A DNA stretch of 64,000 nucleotides from an uncultured Prevotella sp. (GCA_900557035.1 USRA01000002.1:1-64000); one strand, 5' to 3'. Shown: positions 26,206 to 38,233, counted from the stretch's first letter. Numbers and translations: made by a program. The notes: generated by a model not told the origin, from the sequence alone.

Positions 26206-26445
26206 TTGATTATTACGCTTGCTAATGGTACAAGAACCTATTCCTTCTGCATCTTTCGTTAGGTTTGCAAGTGAACTAGAAGTATCTAAAGCTCCAAATA
26301 CTACTTTGTCAGCTATGTTGATGATATATTTGTTTCTCACTCGTGCACTTTATTTGGAGTTGCGGGTAAGATGAGAGAGGGAGAGAACGAGGGCTTCGTC
26401 GTTGTTGATAGCTGATTGAATTTCGACAGGTAGTTCCTTATACAT
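26200..26445 (-). pseudogene. Broken small ORF with internal stop
   Basis: From the ATG at 26445 a 31-codon peptide (MYKELPVEIQSAINNDEALV...) ends at TAA 26352-26350. The same frame then stays open for 49 more codons to TAA at 26202-26200, with coding-like composition (IADKVVFGALDTSSSLANLT and beyond). This suggests a roughly 80-residue gene with a nonsense mutation, or a real 31-residue peptide followed by a remnant. A promoter at 26511-26481 points at it. I do not recognise the family. Confidence 0.4.
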
Positions 26446-26480
26446 TTTCTGACATATAAAGAATTATATCTATAACGATG

Positions 26481-26511
26481 CAAAAATACGAATAATTCTC
26501 TGAAAATCAAA
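26481..26511 (-). promoter_or_regulatory. Leftward promoter ahead of the broken small ORF
   Basis: TTTG (26511-26508), 19 bases, TATTTTTG (26488-26481) on the minus strand, about 36 bases before the ATG at 26445. Confidence 0.6.
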
Positions 26512-26548
26512 GAAAACAATAACCTTTTTGCAGATTTATCTGGAAATA

Positions 26549-26580
26549 TTTGGTATTCTGAAAACTTCTGTGTATTTTTG
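26549..26580 (+). promoter_or_regulatory. Promoter and strong ribosome site of the toxin-antitoxin pair
   Basis: TTTG (26549-26552), 20 bases, TATTTTTG (26573-26580). Further down, AAAGGAGT at 26625-26632 just before the ATG at 26636 is a strong Shine-Dalgarno site, which most genes here lack. Confidence 0.7.
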
Positions 26581-26635
26581 CACGAAATAAGTGATATTTG
26601 GCATTTAAAAAGCAAATTTTTATAAAAGGAGTAGT

Positions 26636-26896
26636 ATGACAACATTAAATATACAAGCAGCACAGAATGATATTATTCGTCAGGTGCTTAATACACAAGA
26701 TATCCATCTTTTGGATAGGATAAGAAACCTCTTTGCAAATAAAGAGGTAAATGAGGCGTGTATGGTTCAAGAAGAGCCTTGTATGACTAAAGAAGAAATA
26801 CTCTCGGGTTTCGGCAATGCCCTCCATGAACTGAAGTCCTATCGTGAAGGAAAGCTAGAGCTTAAATCATTGGAGGATGTGCTGAATGAGTTGTAA
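26636..26896 (+). CDS. Probable antitoxin of a type II module
   Basis: An 86-residue, mostly helical and acidic protein. Its position directly before a RelE-like toxin, its size and the 11-bp overlap with the toxin gene mark it as the antitoxin. The C-terminal part (LKSYREGKLELKSLEDVLNEL) reads like the toxin-wrapping tail of such antitoxins. A DNA-binding fold is not obvious in the N-terminal half. The pair probably autoregulates the promoter at 26549-26580, but no operator was identified. Confidence 0.75.
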   Translation: MTTLNIQAAQNDIIRQVLNTQDIHLLDRIRNLFANKEVNEACMVQEEPCMTKEEILSGFGNALHELKSYREGKLELKSLEDVLNEL

Positions 26897-27221
26897 GATA
26901 TATACGTTCCCTTCTTTTGAAAGGGAAGCTAAACGATTGAATAAGCGCTATAAGTCATTTAAATCTGATTTGAAGGAATTGATGAATGAGTTGAGTTCTT
27001 CCCCCTCTTTGGGTGCAGATTTAGGTGGCGGCTTGCGTAAGGTTCGTATGGCTATCAAATCGAAAGGAACTGGTAAGAGTGGCGGTGCCCGTATTATAAC
27101 AGTTGTGTTAGCTGATATAGAGGATGGCCTCGGCTTGCTTTATATCTATGATAAATCGGAGCGGAGTACAATAAAGGGGAAAGAATTGACAGATTTGTTG
27201 AAGAAGAATGGCTTAGTTTGA
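26886..27221 (+). CDS. RelE/ParE-superfamily toxin
   Basis: A 111-residue basic protein with the RelE fold pattern: an N-terminal strand and two helices (SFEREAKRLNKRYKSFKSDL), then strands LRKVRMAIKSKG, GARIITVVLAD and LGLLYIYDKSE, with Arg/Lys residues where RNase toxins cut ribosome-bound mRNA. It resembles Bacteroidota addiction-module RelE/HigB toxins; the target is inferred from the family. It overlaps the antitoxin gene by 11 bases. A 12-bp stem (27229-27240 with 27262-27273) just downstream may stabilise the transcript end. Confidence 0.82.
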   Translation: MSCKIYTFPSFEREAKRLNKRYKSFKSDLKELMNELSSSPSLGADLGGGLRKVRMAIKSKGTGKSGGARIITVVLADIEDGLGLLYIYDKSERSTIKGKELTDLLKKNGLV

Positions 27222-27320
27222 TATGCTATTCCCTGTTGCCGATGCTTGCCAAGTAGTATCAGCAACAGGGAATCTTCGTTGTATTCGTTCTCCTTGTTCA
27301 GCTCATCGCCCATACGATAC

Positions 27321-27617
27321 TTAATGTCGAAAGTGATGAATGAAGTCCAACTCTGTGTCTTTTCTGTCTTTAAGCCATTTCTCTGCTATTTGGTATCCTC
27401 CAATATAGTATTGCCAAACTTCCTCTGGCACATTGTCGTAATAGTTTTCTTTGTTGATGTACACTTTGCCGTCTTTCCATTGGGGCTTAACGATTATGCT
27501 GCTTCCGTTTCCTTTGAAAGGGAATTTACTCTTGGCTCGCCTAGCGGACTTGCACTGGTGTTCCGGCGAATTTACAATCCTTCGTAATTGTAAGCCACTT
27601 TCAAAAATACCCTTCAC
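27321..27617 (-). pseudogene. Remnant of a type ISP restriction-modification protein C-terminus
   Basis: The translated 98 residues include WKDGKVYINKENYYDNVP followed by EEVWQYYIGGYQIAEKWLKD and RKDTELDF. As I recall it, this is characteristic of the C-terminal target-recognition part of type ISP/adenine-specific restriction-methyltransferases, proteins of about 1000 residues or more. The methyltransferase and helicase parts are absent on both sides, so this is a fragment. The N-terminal 30 residues are not family-like. In another frame, 27234-27350 reads FDIKYRMGDELNKENEYNED, a further coding-like scrap. It flanks the toxin-antitoxin pair. Confidence 0.6.
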
Positions 27618-27684
27618 CAGAAGGACATAAATATCTTTAGCTTAGAAACTTGCGCGGGTGAAAGGTGGTGAAGGGTGGTGCGCA

Positions 27685-27743
27685 ACTCTTCACCTCTCGC
27701 AACCCCAGTGTTTATCGGGGTTTCAGCCGATTTGGTGAAGAGT
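27685..27743. repeat. Nested inverted repeat
   Basis: ACTCTTCACC (27685-27694) pairs with GGTGAAGAGT (27734-27743), with an inner AACCCC/GGGGTT stem (27701-27706 with 27717-27722). GGTGAAGGGTGG-like copies of the arm also occur just to the left (27651-27680). It is probably a dispersed genomic repeat, with no ORF. Confidence 0.55.
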
Positions 27744-27793
27744 GAAGAGTAAAAAAGAGAGTGGTGCTTTTATAAAAAACTCCCGACATATAG

Positions 27794-27881
27794 TTTTGTG
27801 CCTGGCAATGGCAGGTTATTGCCCTGGTAAGGGGCAATGTTGTGCCATAGTGAGGCAATAAGCGATACAAGCCGCTTTACG
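27794..27881. repeat. Phased palindrome array 2, 22-bp units
   Basis: Three dyads of the type TTGCC...GGCAA are centred at 27806, 27828 and 27850, again exactly 22 bp apart. A fourth unit (27860-27881) carries AAGCG/CGCTT in nearly the same register. The consensus of units 1-3 is TTnTTGTGCC, seven variable bases, GGCAA. It sits between the type ISP remnant and the fucO terminator. Confidence 0.7.
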
Positions 27882-27954
27882 CATTGTCAGTACTGTCATG
27901 GCGACCTCTCAGTAACGTCTTTGTGCCTAGTTGAGGGATTAAATGAATAAAAAA

Positions 27955-28005
27955 ATCGCCCTGAAAGGAGAAGCATTATTTATGCTTGTTCCTTTCAGGG
28001 GCGAT
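27955..28005 (-). terminator. fucO: Terminator of fucO
   Basis: ATCGCCCTGAAAGG pairs with CCTTTCAGGGGCGAT (one bulge), with an inner AAGCAT/ATGCTT stem. On the minus strand it is followed by a run of seven T, a good intrinsic terminator. Confidence 0.8.
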
Positions 28006-28041
28006 TAAACGATTAAAGTATTATTGTATCTTTAGCCTATA

Positions 28042-29196
28042 TTACAAAATCTTGTGATACAAGGCGATGATATCCTCCTTAGAAACCTCACGAGGGTTAC
28101 CTGGAGTACATACATCGGTGAATGCCTGCTCGGCAAGGGCTGGGATGTCAGCCTCTGTAATACCCAGTTCGCTGAGATGCTGTGGAATACCTACCAACTT
28201 AGACAACTCCTCGATAGCATTGCATGCTGCCTCTGCTGCCTCCTGGTCGGTCATACCATCCTTGTAAACACCAACAACCTTGGCAATCTGTACATACTTA
28301 GGTACACTTACCTCCATATTGAAACGCATCACGGTAGGAAGCAGGATAGCACAAGCTACTCCGTGAGGAACATTATGAAGGGCACTCATTGGGTGAGCCA
28401 TACCATGGTCAACGCCCAAACCTACATTGGAGAATGCCATACCGGCAATATACTGAGCTACAGCCATACCGTTGCGACCCTCAGGATTGGTAGGATCATT
28501 TACAGCGATAGGCAGGTACTTATGAATCATCTCGATAGCCTTGAGTTCGAACATATCACTCATCTCCCAAGCTGCCTTGGTAATCAAACCTTCGATAGCG
28601 TGAGTCATCGCATCCATACCGGTAGCTGCGGTGAGACCCTTTGGCAAAGAGTACATCAGCTCTGCATCTACGATGGCTACGGCTGGAATATCGTTAGGAT
28701 CCACGCATACCATCTTCTGCTGGCGCTGCTCGTCGATAATCACATAGTTGATGGTTGTCTCTGCTGCGGTTCCAGCTGTAGTAGGAAGAGCTACGATAGG
28801 CAAGCACTTGTTCTTGGTAGGAGCAACACCCTCCAGAGAAACGATGTCGGCAAACTCAGGGTTGGTAACAACCACGCCGATACCCTTTGCCGTATCCATA
28901 GAACTACCCCCACCGATAGCGATGATGAAGTCTGCCCCGGCTTTCTTGCAAGCCTCAATACCTGCAGTAACATTAGAAACTGTTGGATTTGGCTTTACAT
29001 CATCAAATACCTCGTAAGCGATGTTAGCCCCGTCAAGTACGTCGAGTACCATCTTGGCAACGCCAAATTTCATCAAGCCCTTGTCTGTTACAACCAATGC
29101 TTTTTTCCAACCACGACTAGCGATTACTGTAGGAAGTTCCTTGCGGGCACCTGGACCGAAATAGGAAACTTCATTAAGAATGAATCTGTTTACCAT
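28042..29196 (-). CDS. fucO: Lactaldehyde reductase / iron-containing alcohol dehydrogenase
   Basis: A 384-residue group III alcohol dehydrogenase that reduces L-lactaldehyde, from fucose or rhamnose breakdown, to 1,2-propanediol with NADH. The NAD-binding GGGSSMDTAKG is near residues 96-106. Metal-binding Asp/His residues lie in VDAELM...GMDAMTHAIEG and VDHGMAHPMSALHNVPHG. The N-terminus MVNRFILNEVSYFGPGA is the FucO style. It is monocistronic, with promoter 29279-29310 and a strong terminator. No fucose or rhamnose genes lie in the window, so its pathway partner is elsewhere. Confidence 0.9.
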   Translation of the reverse strand: MVNRFILNEVSYFGPGARKELPTVIASRGWKKALVVTDKGLMKFGVAKMVLDVLDGANIAYEVFDDVKPNPTVSNVTAGIEACKKAGADFIIAIGGGSSMDTAKGIGVVVTNPEFADIVSLEGVAPTKNKCLPIVALPTTAGTAAETTINYVIIDEQRQQKMVCVDPNDIPAVAIVDAELMYSLPKGLTAATGMDAMTHAIEGLITKAAWEMSDMFELKAIEMIHKYLPIAVNDPTNPEGRNGMAVAQYIAGMAFSNVGLGVDHGMAHPMSALHNVPHGVACAILLPTVMRFNMEVSVPKYVQIAKVVGVYKDGMTDQEAAEAACNAIEELSKLVGIPQHLSELGITEADIPALAEQAFTDVCTPGNPREVSKEDIIALYHKIL

Positions 29197-29278
29197 AAAT
29201 GTCTTTGTTTAAGATTGAATTTATTAATTAATAGTATATTTAGTATATCTATATTGCCATACGATTGTTTGTATGCGA

Positions 29279-29310
29279 CAAAGATACAGTTTTTCTGCGA
29301 TTCCGTCAAG
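29279..29310 (-). promoter_or_regulatory. fucO: fucO promoter
   Basis: CTTG (29310-29307), 20 bases, TATCTTTG (29286-29279) on the minus strand. The leader is about 78 bases and A/T-rich. Confidence 0.6.
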
Positions 29311-29399
29311 TTTTTCGTGCAAAAAATCATCGGGTAGGGCAAAGATTAAAGACTTATCTCAAAAAATCGGGTGTTTTCTCGCTTTTTCCCTTCTACAAT

Positions 29400-29430
29400 T
29401 TTGCTCTTTCAAAATAAAAGCGTAACTTTG
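29400..29430 (+). promoter_or_regulatory. Promoter of the GH2 beta-galactosidase gene
   Basis: TTTG (29400-29403), 19 bases, TAACTTTG (29423-29430), about 28 bases before the ATG at 29464. Confidence 0.7.
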
Positions 29431-29454
29431 CAAAGGAATAATTAGAAACAATAA

Positions 29455-33378
<3,924 letters not shown>

Positions 33379-33393
33379 TAAGTGGAAGATAAG

Positions 33394-33427
33394 AAAAAGG
33401 CTGGTGCATATTGCATCGGCCTTTTTT
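33394..33427 (+). terminator. Terminator of the beta-galactosidase gene
   Basis: AAAAAGGC and GCCTTTTT bracket a GTGCA/TGCAT inner stem and are followed by a T run. Confidence 0.8.
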
Positions 33428-33474
33428 AGTTAAAACATATATTGCTTTCATTTTTCCCGGGATGTATATAAACA

Positions 33475-33508
33475 AAAAGTGGATTAACCTTTCGATTAAT
33501 CCACTTTT
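33475..33508 (-). terminator. Terminator after tRNA-Arg
   Basis: A 13-bp perfect stem (AAAAGTGGATTAA with TTAATCCACTTTT) with an 8-base loop starts two bases past the tRNA 3' end and is followed on the minus strand by TTTTTGTTT. Confidence 0.85.
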
Positions 33509-33509
33509 G

Positions 33510-33584
33510 TGATTCCGTTGGGGTTCGAACCCAAGACCCACAGCTTAGAAGGCTGTTGCTCTAATCCAACTGAGCTACGGAACC
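33510..33584 (-). tRNA. tRNA-Arg (anticodon UCU)
   Basis: A 75-base cloverleaf read on the minus strand. The acceptor stem is GGTTCCG with CGGAATC, then the D arm GCTC...GAGC, the anticodon stem ACAGC...GCTGT around loop CTTCTAA (anticodon TCT), and the T arm TTGGG-TTCGAAC-CCCAA. No CCA is encoded; the discriminator is A. It decodes AGA/AGG arginine codons. A consensus promoter at 33612-33643 and an intrinsic terminator frame it as a single-tRNA unit. Confidence 0.95.
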
Positions 33585-33611
33585 AACACTGCCATTTTTC
33601 ATTAGCGAGTG

Positions 33612-33643
33612 CAAAGGTAATACTTTTTTGTGAAACCACCAAA
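33612..33643 (-). promoter_or_regulatory. Promoter of tRNA-Arg
   Basis: TTTG (33643-33640), 20 bases, TACCTTTG (33619-33612) on the minus strand, about 28 bases before the mature 5' end. Confidence 0.8.
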
Positions 33644-33741
33644 TATTTTGGGATATTTTTTTCTTTTATTTCAATATTACGCAACTTTTACGTTATTCCT
33701 TAATTACCAAAAGCATCTTCATCGATTATTTCAAAGCTGTT

Positions 33742-33820
33742 GCCCTTACAGGGCGCAGAGCAGATGCAACAAAAAACCCAGGGTGTTACCCTGGGCTATG
33801 AGCTTCTGCCCTTTTAGGGC
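33742..33820. repeat. Triple hairpin repeat between tRNA-Arg and the TPR gene
   Basis: Three stems follow each other: GCCCT/AGGGC (33742-33754), CCCAGGGT/ACCCTGGG (33777-33795) and GCCCT/AGGGC (33808-33820). The outer two are near copies. I recall similar strings as dispersed intergenic repeats in Bacteroidales. The spacing (38 and 28 bases) differs from the 22-bp arrays. Confidence 0.6.
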
Positions 33821-33857
33821 GTTTGAATGTGCAATCCTTTGATGCACTATAATTTTA

Positions 33858-35507
33858 TTATTTCAGTTTTTTGAGATAACCCTCAGCACGGGGATCTCCC
33901 AGTTCCTTTGCCTTTTCCAGGTTCTTGCGAGCCTCTTCCTTCTGCTTGTTCTCCATCTGGAGCAAACCGAGGAGGAGATAGCCATCGGAATATTCTGGAG
34001 CAATCTCTATGCAATGCTTGGCTGCACTGATGCCTTCTGCATATCGCTTCACACGTAAGTCAAGACTAGCCCATTCTGCAAAATATGTAGGCTCGTTAGG
34101 CGCAAGGTAGCAGGTACGGGCAATATCAATCAGCGCTGGCTGCCACATGCGCAACTTGGTCTCAGCCTTGTATCGTGCATAGAAAAATGCAGGATTAACA
34201 GGACGGACAATCGAATCATACATATTATAGTCAGCGATAGCACTGCGATACTCTCCCTGTTCTGCCTGGAAATCACCACGAGCCAGATAGTAAGGACCAG
34301 CCAGGGTGCCCGAGTTCTTAGCCTCATTGACTGCACTGTCCAGCAGGACCTTAATCTCTGTAGCAGGAGCCTTGAGCTGTATCTTGGCCTGAGCTGCCTC
34401 CAGGAAGATTTCCGGATTCTTGACCGAAGTCTTGGTCAGGGCGATGAACATATCGTATGCCTTCTGGTAATTACCCTTGGTAAAGATGATACGTGCTTCC
34501 TGATGCTGATATACAGGATTGGCATTGATGGTGTATGCCTTCTGTGCTTCCTCTATCGCCTTGTCGTAGGTCCAGGCTGTATAGGCAGAATCACCCTTAT
34601 AGATCAGTTTCTGATAGATGACATCAGAATAATTAGAGTGGGCTTCATCCTTGGCAGAAGATTTCTTGATTCCATCTTCCATACATTTGGCTGCCTTGGC
34701 AAACTCGTTCTTATCTACAAGAAGAGTTGCTTTTTCCTTATAGCCGAATGCAGAAGCAGGGAACTTTGCCATAAACTCATCTGCATACTTGTCATAGATG
34801 TCGCGGGACACCTGAGACTTGTTGAGCGTCATCATCGTAATCGCCTCCTGTTCGGTATCAGGAAGAGCAGTACGGATGCCTGTTTCGCGAAGGGCTGCAT
34901 CCAGCGTGGAAAGACCTGTCACCTTCAACTCCCTGGCATAGTTGGCATCAATGGCAGTTACCTGACCGTTGCTATGCATGATACCAATCACCTGACCGTT
35001 TTTGTTGACGAATGGGCAACCCACTGCATTGTCCGGTACGGTGTTGGAGAAGATGTAGTAATTGTAAGTTTCCTTAAACTTCTCAACGCTTGCGATATCC
35101 TCCTGCTGGAAAGGTGACTTCTTGATAGAATAAGGAACGAGCCAAACCTTGCTGCCCGCAGGTGATTCTGCTGTTGCAATGTTGGCAGCCGTGGTATTAC
35201 CCAAAACTCTGAACTTAGCCACATCGTAAAGTTCATCGGCACCGAGGATAGCATCCACGTCCATCGACTTTCCGCTGGCATCCACGATGGTAGCCTTCAC
35301 AGCACCGATAAACGGTTTGAAGGTACCGATAGCCGTTCCCTTGTTATCAATAAACACACCTTGTGTAGAAGAGATGATGTTACCCTCCTTGTTGAAGGTG
35401 GTGAGTGTAAATACGCTCTTAGCGGCTTTCTGTACAGAGCCTGGCTGAGCGAAGAGGGATGATGCACCCAGCATCAGTCCCATCATGATCATATTTATTC
35501 TTTTCAT
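33858..35507 (-). CDS. Secreted inactive trypsin-like (HtrA-fold) protein with TPR repeats
   Basis: A 549-residue exported protein: signal peptide (residues 1-20, SLFA-Q), a trypsin-like domain (about 25-185) and a helical TPR-type region (about 225-549). The protease fold is recognisable from VFIDNKGTAIGTFKPFIGA, ELYDVAKFRV and GCPFVNKNGQVIGI. However, the catalytic His position reads Lys64, the nucleophile Ser position reads Val162, and only Asp95 remains. It should therefore bind rather than cut. TPRs suggest protein-protein contacts in the periplasm. Its start overlaps the recN stop by four bases, so it is translated in the same run. Confidence 0.8.
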   Translation of the reverse strand: MKRINMIMMGLMLGASSLFAQPGSVQKAAKSVFTLTTFNKEGNIISSTQGVFIDNKGTAIGTFKPFIGAVKATIVDASGKSMDVDAILGADELYDVAKFRVLGNTTAANIATAESPAGSKVWLVPYSIKKSPFQQEDIASVEKFKETYNYYIFSNTVPDNAVGCPFVNKNGQVIGIMHSNGQVTAIDANYARELKVTGLSTLDAALRETGIRTALPDTEQEAITMMTLNKSQVSRDIYDKYADEFMAKFPASAFGYKEKATLLVDKNEFAKAAKCMEDGIKKSSAKDEAHSNYSDVIYQKLIYKGDSAYTAWTYDKAIEEAQKAYTINANPVYQHQEARIIFTKGNYQKAYDMFIALTKTSVKNPEIFLEAAQAKIQLKAPATEIKVLLDSAVNEAKNSGTLAGPYYLARGDFQAEQGEYRSAIADYNMYDSIVRPVNPAFFYARYKAETKLRMWQPALIDIARTCYLAPNEPTYFAEWASLDLRVKRYAEGISAAKHCIEIAPEYSDGYLLLGLLQMENKQKEEARKNLEKAKELGDPRAEGYLKKLK

Positions 35508-37162
35508 ATTCTCAATAATTCTTTGGCATTGGCAAGAGCTGCCTGCGTGATGTCACTGCCACTGAGCATCTGGGCAATTTCCTCTATGCGCTCCTGGTTG
35601 TTGAGTTCTTTCATGTGCGAGATGGTTCCATTCTCGGTTTCCTCCTTCAATACCTTGTAATGATGGCTACCCTTGGCAGCTATCTGTGGCAGGTGAGTGA
35701 TAGAGAGTACCTGTCGGTTCTGGAGTCCCATTTCTTCCATGATATCTGCCATCTTTTCAGCTATCTTACCGCTGACACCGGTATCAATCTCATCAAAGAT
35801 GATGGTTGGCAACTTCACGGCTCCACTGATCATAGCCTTCAGCGAGAGCATTACACGAGCAATCTCACCACCCGAAGCCACCTGACTGACGGGCTGTAGC
35901 TGGGTACTCTTGTTGGCACTGAAGAGGAAGCTGACCTTGTCGGCACCATTTCCTGACAGTGGCTTTTCTGCGAAGGCAATCTCGAATCTCACATTCGGAA
36001 TGCCCAGCGGGATGAGTCTGCCCTTCATCTCTTTTTCGATGGCCTTTGCAGATTTCTGACGGATGGAAGTGAGTAGGGCAGCTTGCTTTTCAGCCTTGGC
36101 AAGGAGAGCAGCCACTTCTTTTTCCTTCTCTTCGATGTCTTCATCGCCATTATCGATATGCGCAAGCTGTTCTGCGATGCGGTCACGGGTAGCGATAAGT
36201 TCTGTTACCGTTTCCACATGGAACTTCTGCTGCAGGGTGTAGAGCTTGTCCAGACGGGTATTGATGGCATCCAATCGGTTAGGATCGAATTCCACGTGAT
36301 CAACACTACTGCTGATTTCCTGAGCGATGTCCTTCAGTTCGATATAGCTGCTCTGCATTCTGCCAGCCACATCAGCCATGCTTGGATAGACATCACAGAT
36401 ATTTTCCAGTTGATGAGTGGCGTTCTTCAGTTTGTCAAGTATGCTGTCGTCGTCTCCCGAAAGCGAATTGTCTGCCTCGTAGAGAGCGGTCTTGATATCC
36501 TCCGAATGGCTCAGAGTCTCTGCTTCCTGCTCCAGCTGTTCTAATTCGCCTTCCTGTAGATTTGCATCCTCCAGTTCCTTATGCTGGAAACGCATAAACT
36601 CCTCGTTCTCACGGTTCTTGGCTATCTCGGCTTTCAGCTCTTCCAGAAGTTCCTTGGCTTTGCGATACGCATAATACTCCTTTTGGTAAACCTTGAGCTG
36701 GTCGGCATCCTGAGCGATGATATCCACCACATTCAATTGGAAGTCTTCTTTCTGCAGAAGAAGATTCTGGTGCTGCGAATGGATATCTACGAGTTGCTCT
36801 CCCAATTCTCTCATACGGGTGAGAGGCACCGGGGTGTCATTGATGAAGGCACGGCTCTTGCCGGCTGCAGTCAACTCTCTTCGGATGATCGTATCATCGG
36901 CATCATAGTCGATGTCGTGATCATCGAAGAATTTCTGCATACCATATCTGGAGAGATCGAAGTGAGCCTCTATCACGCATCGGTCTCTTCCTGCCTTGAT
37001 CGCCTTGCTGTCTGCACGGTTGCCCAGAAGCAGTCCGATGGCACCGAGGATGATACTCTTTCCTGCTCCTGTCTCACCGGTGATGACGGAGAAGCCAGGA
37101 TAAAGAGAGATGTTCAGCTCGTCGATGAGCGTGAAGTTCTTGATATATAATTGCTTGAGCAT
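35504..37162 (-). CDS. recN: DNA repair protein RecN
   Basis: A 552-residue SMC-like ATPase acting early in double-strand-break repair. Walker A GETGAGKS is at residues 29-36, long coiled coils fill the middle (about 150-390), and the C-terminal lobe has the ABC signature VASGGEIARVMLSLK and Walker B TIIFDEIDTGVSG. The length is normal. It lies between DUF4835 and the TPR protein in a leftward run headed by dnaN. Confidence 0.95.
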   Translation of the reverse strand: MLKQLYIKNFTLIDELNISLYPGFSVITGETGAGKSIILGAIGLLLGNRADSKAIKAGRDRCVIEAHFDLSRYGMQKFFDDHDIDYDADDTIIRRELTAAGKSRAFINDTPVPLTRMRELGEQLVDIHSQHQNLLLQKEDFQLNVVDIIAQDADQLKVYQKEYYAYRKAKELLEELKAEIAKNRENEEFMRFQHKELEDANLQEGELEQLEQEAETLSHSEDIKTALYEADNSLSGDDDSILDKLKNATHQLENICDVYPSMADVAGRMQSSYIELKDIAQEISSSVDHVEFDPNRLDAINTRLDKLYTLQQKFHVETVTELIATRDRIAEQLAHIDNGDEDIEEKEKEVAALLAKAEKQAALLTSIRQKSAKAIEKEMKGRLIPLGIPNVRFEIAFAEKPLSGNGADKVSFLFSANKSTQLQPVSQVASGGEIARVMLSLKAMISGAVKLPTIIFDEIDTGVSGKIAEKMADIMEEMGLQNRQVLSITHLPQIAAKGSHHYKVLKEETENGTISHMKELNNQERIEEIAQMLSGSDITQAALANAKELLRI

Positions 37163-37267
37163 ATTTATTCTACTTTTTGATAAAGATATAAAGGGAAAGC
37201 TGATTCTGATTTTCAGAAGCTTCCGTTCTGGAAGATGATTTTATGATGATGACTTCTTCCTGAAAGA

Positions 37268-38233
37268 TTATTCCTTGACCTGATCCCAATATTTATTCTG
37301 TGAAGGATTGATGGAGAAGAGGAGTTCATATATGCTCTCCTTTTCCTTTTGGGTTCCTTTGCCGCGATAGATGTTGGCAAGTTCATCCTTCTTGAAGTCG
37401 GTCCATATCTGTGGCAACAAACTGAGTGGGCGGTTTTCCTTTGCCTTCTTCAGTCCTGTTTCCAGGGCCGCGGTTATCTCGGTACGACCTCTTTCCGCAT
37501 TATTTGCCATCTCATCGAGTCCTTTCCGATAGTAGTCATACTGCAACTGTCTGAAGGGTTCCAACGCTCCATCCAAATAGTCTGAGATGATAGCATATCG
37601 GTTGCGGTCATCAGAGAAAGCCTTCCATCCGGGATAATCCAGATTCTGGGCATTGTTTGTCAGAATCATGCAGCGCTGCAGAATGTCTTCACCGCCTTTG
37701 GGGGCAAAACTATCCAGATCGATGCCGATGATAAGATATGCATAATAGGCAAAGAGAGCCGTAAGCTGATTGTCTATCTGCTGCTCATTGAACTCCAACT
37801 GGTCGTATTCGGCAAAACGAAACGTGAAGTTATCGTCCACATTATTATATAAGGTGGAGGTGTATGCCGAATTGAAGACAGGGCGGTTGGCCTGTATCAG
37901 CGCCTTGCAAGTAAAGAGATTCTGGTCTCTGTCATACTTGGTGACGGTGATATTGAAGTTGCAGATGATGCGTTCGTTCTTCTGAAACTGAAGATGAGTC
38001 CATTGGCGATTGTTGACGAATTGCTGCAAGGTTTGTTGCAGATTGTCGAATACGCCTTTCTCCGTGCCCGAGATCTGGGCATGGTTGATGGTAATCTTAG
38101 CTTGCAGCTCCTGTGCTGAAATCGTAGAAGGACTGCAACACAGGAGACCACCAGCTAAAGCTACCGGACTAAAACAGGAGAGCCAGCTCGTCAATGATGT
38201 CGCAAGCCACCTCAGTCTTCGGTTTCTTTTCAT
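37268..38233 (-). CDS. DUF4835 family secreted protein (PorD-like)
   Basis: A 321-residue exported protein with a long signal sequence ending near STISAQ. The mature part (ELQAKITINHAQISGTEKGVFD) is the family's signature start, and the family is specific to Bacteroidota. A member in Porphyromonas, PorD, has been tied to type IX secretion; that link is from memory. The frame is open to 38335, but the ATG at 38233 gives the signal peptide. This start lies 65 bases inside the end of coaBC in another frame, an unusually long overlap for this window. Confidence 0.8.
   Translation of the reverse strand: MKRNRRLRWLATSLTSWLSCFSPVALAGGLLCCSPSTISAQELQAKITINHAQISGTEKGVFDNLQQTLQQFVNNRQWTHLQFQKNERIICNFNITVTKYDRDQNLFTCKALIQANRPVFNSAYTSTLYNNVDDNFTFRFAEYDQLEFNEQQIDNQLTALFAYYAYLIIGIDLDSFAPKGGEDILQRCMILTNNAQNLDYPGWKAFSDDRNRYAIISDYLDGALEPFRQLQYDYYRKGLDEMANNAERGRTEITAALETGLKKAKENRPLSLLPQIWTDFKKDELANIYRGKGTQKEKESIYELLFSINPSQNKYWDQVKE

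Noticed and set aside
27246-27587. Rightward 113-residue frame opposite the type ISP remnant.
   Set aside because: Its composition is non-coding-like, whereas the opposite strand carries recognisable family sequence.
28054-29337. A 427-residue rightward frame covering fucO.
   Set aside because: It is longer than fucO but is an antisense shadow: no family features, and the fucO frame has all catalytic motifs, promoter and terminator.
33858-35507. Annotation as an active serine protease.
   Set aside because: The nucleophile and His positions are Val162 and Lys64.
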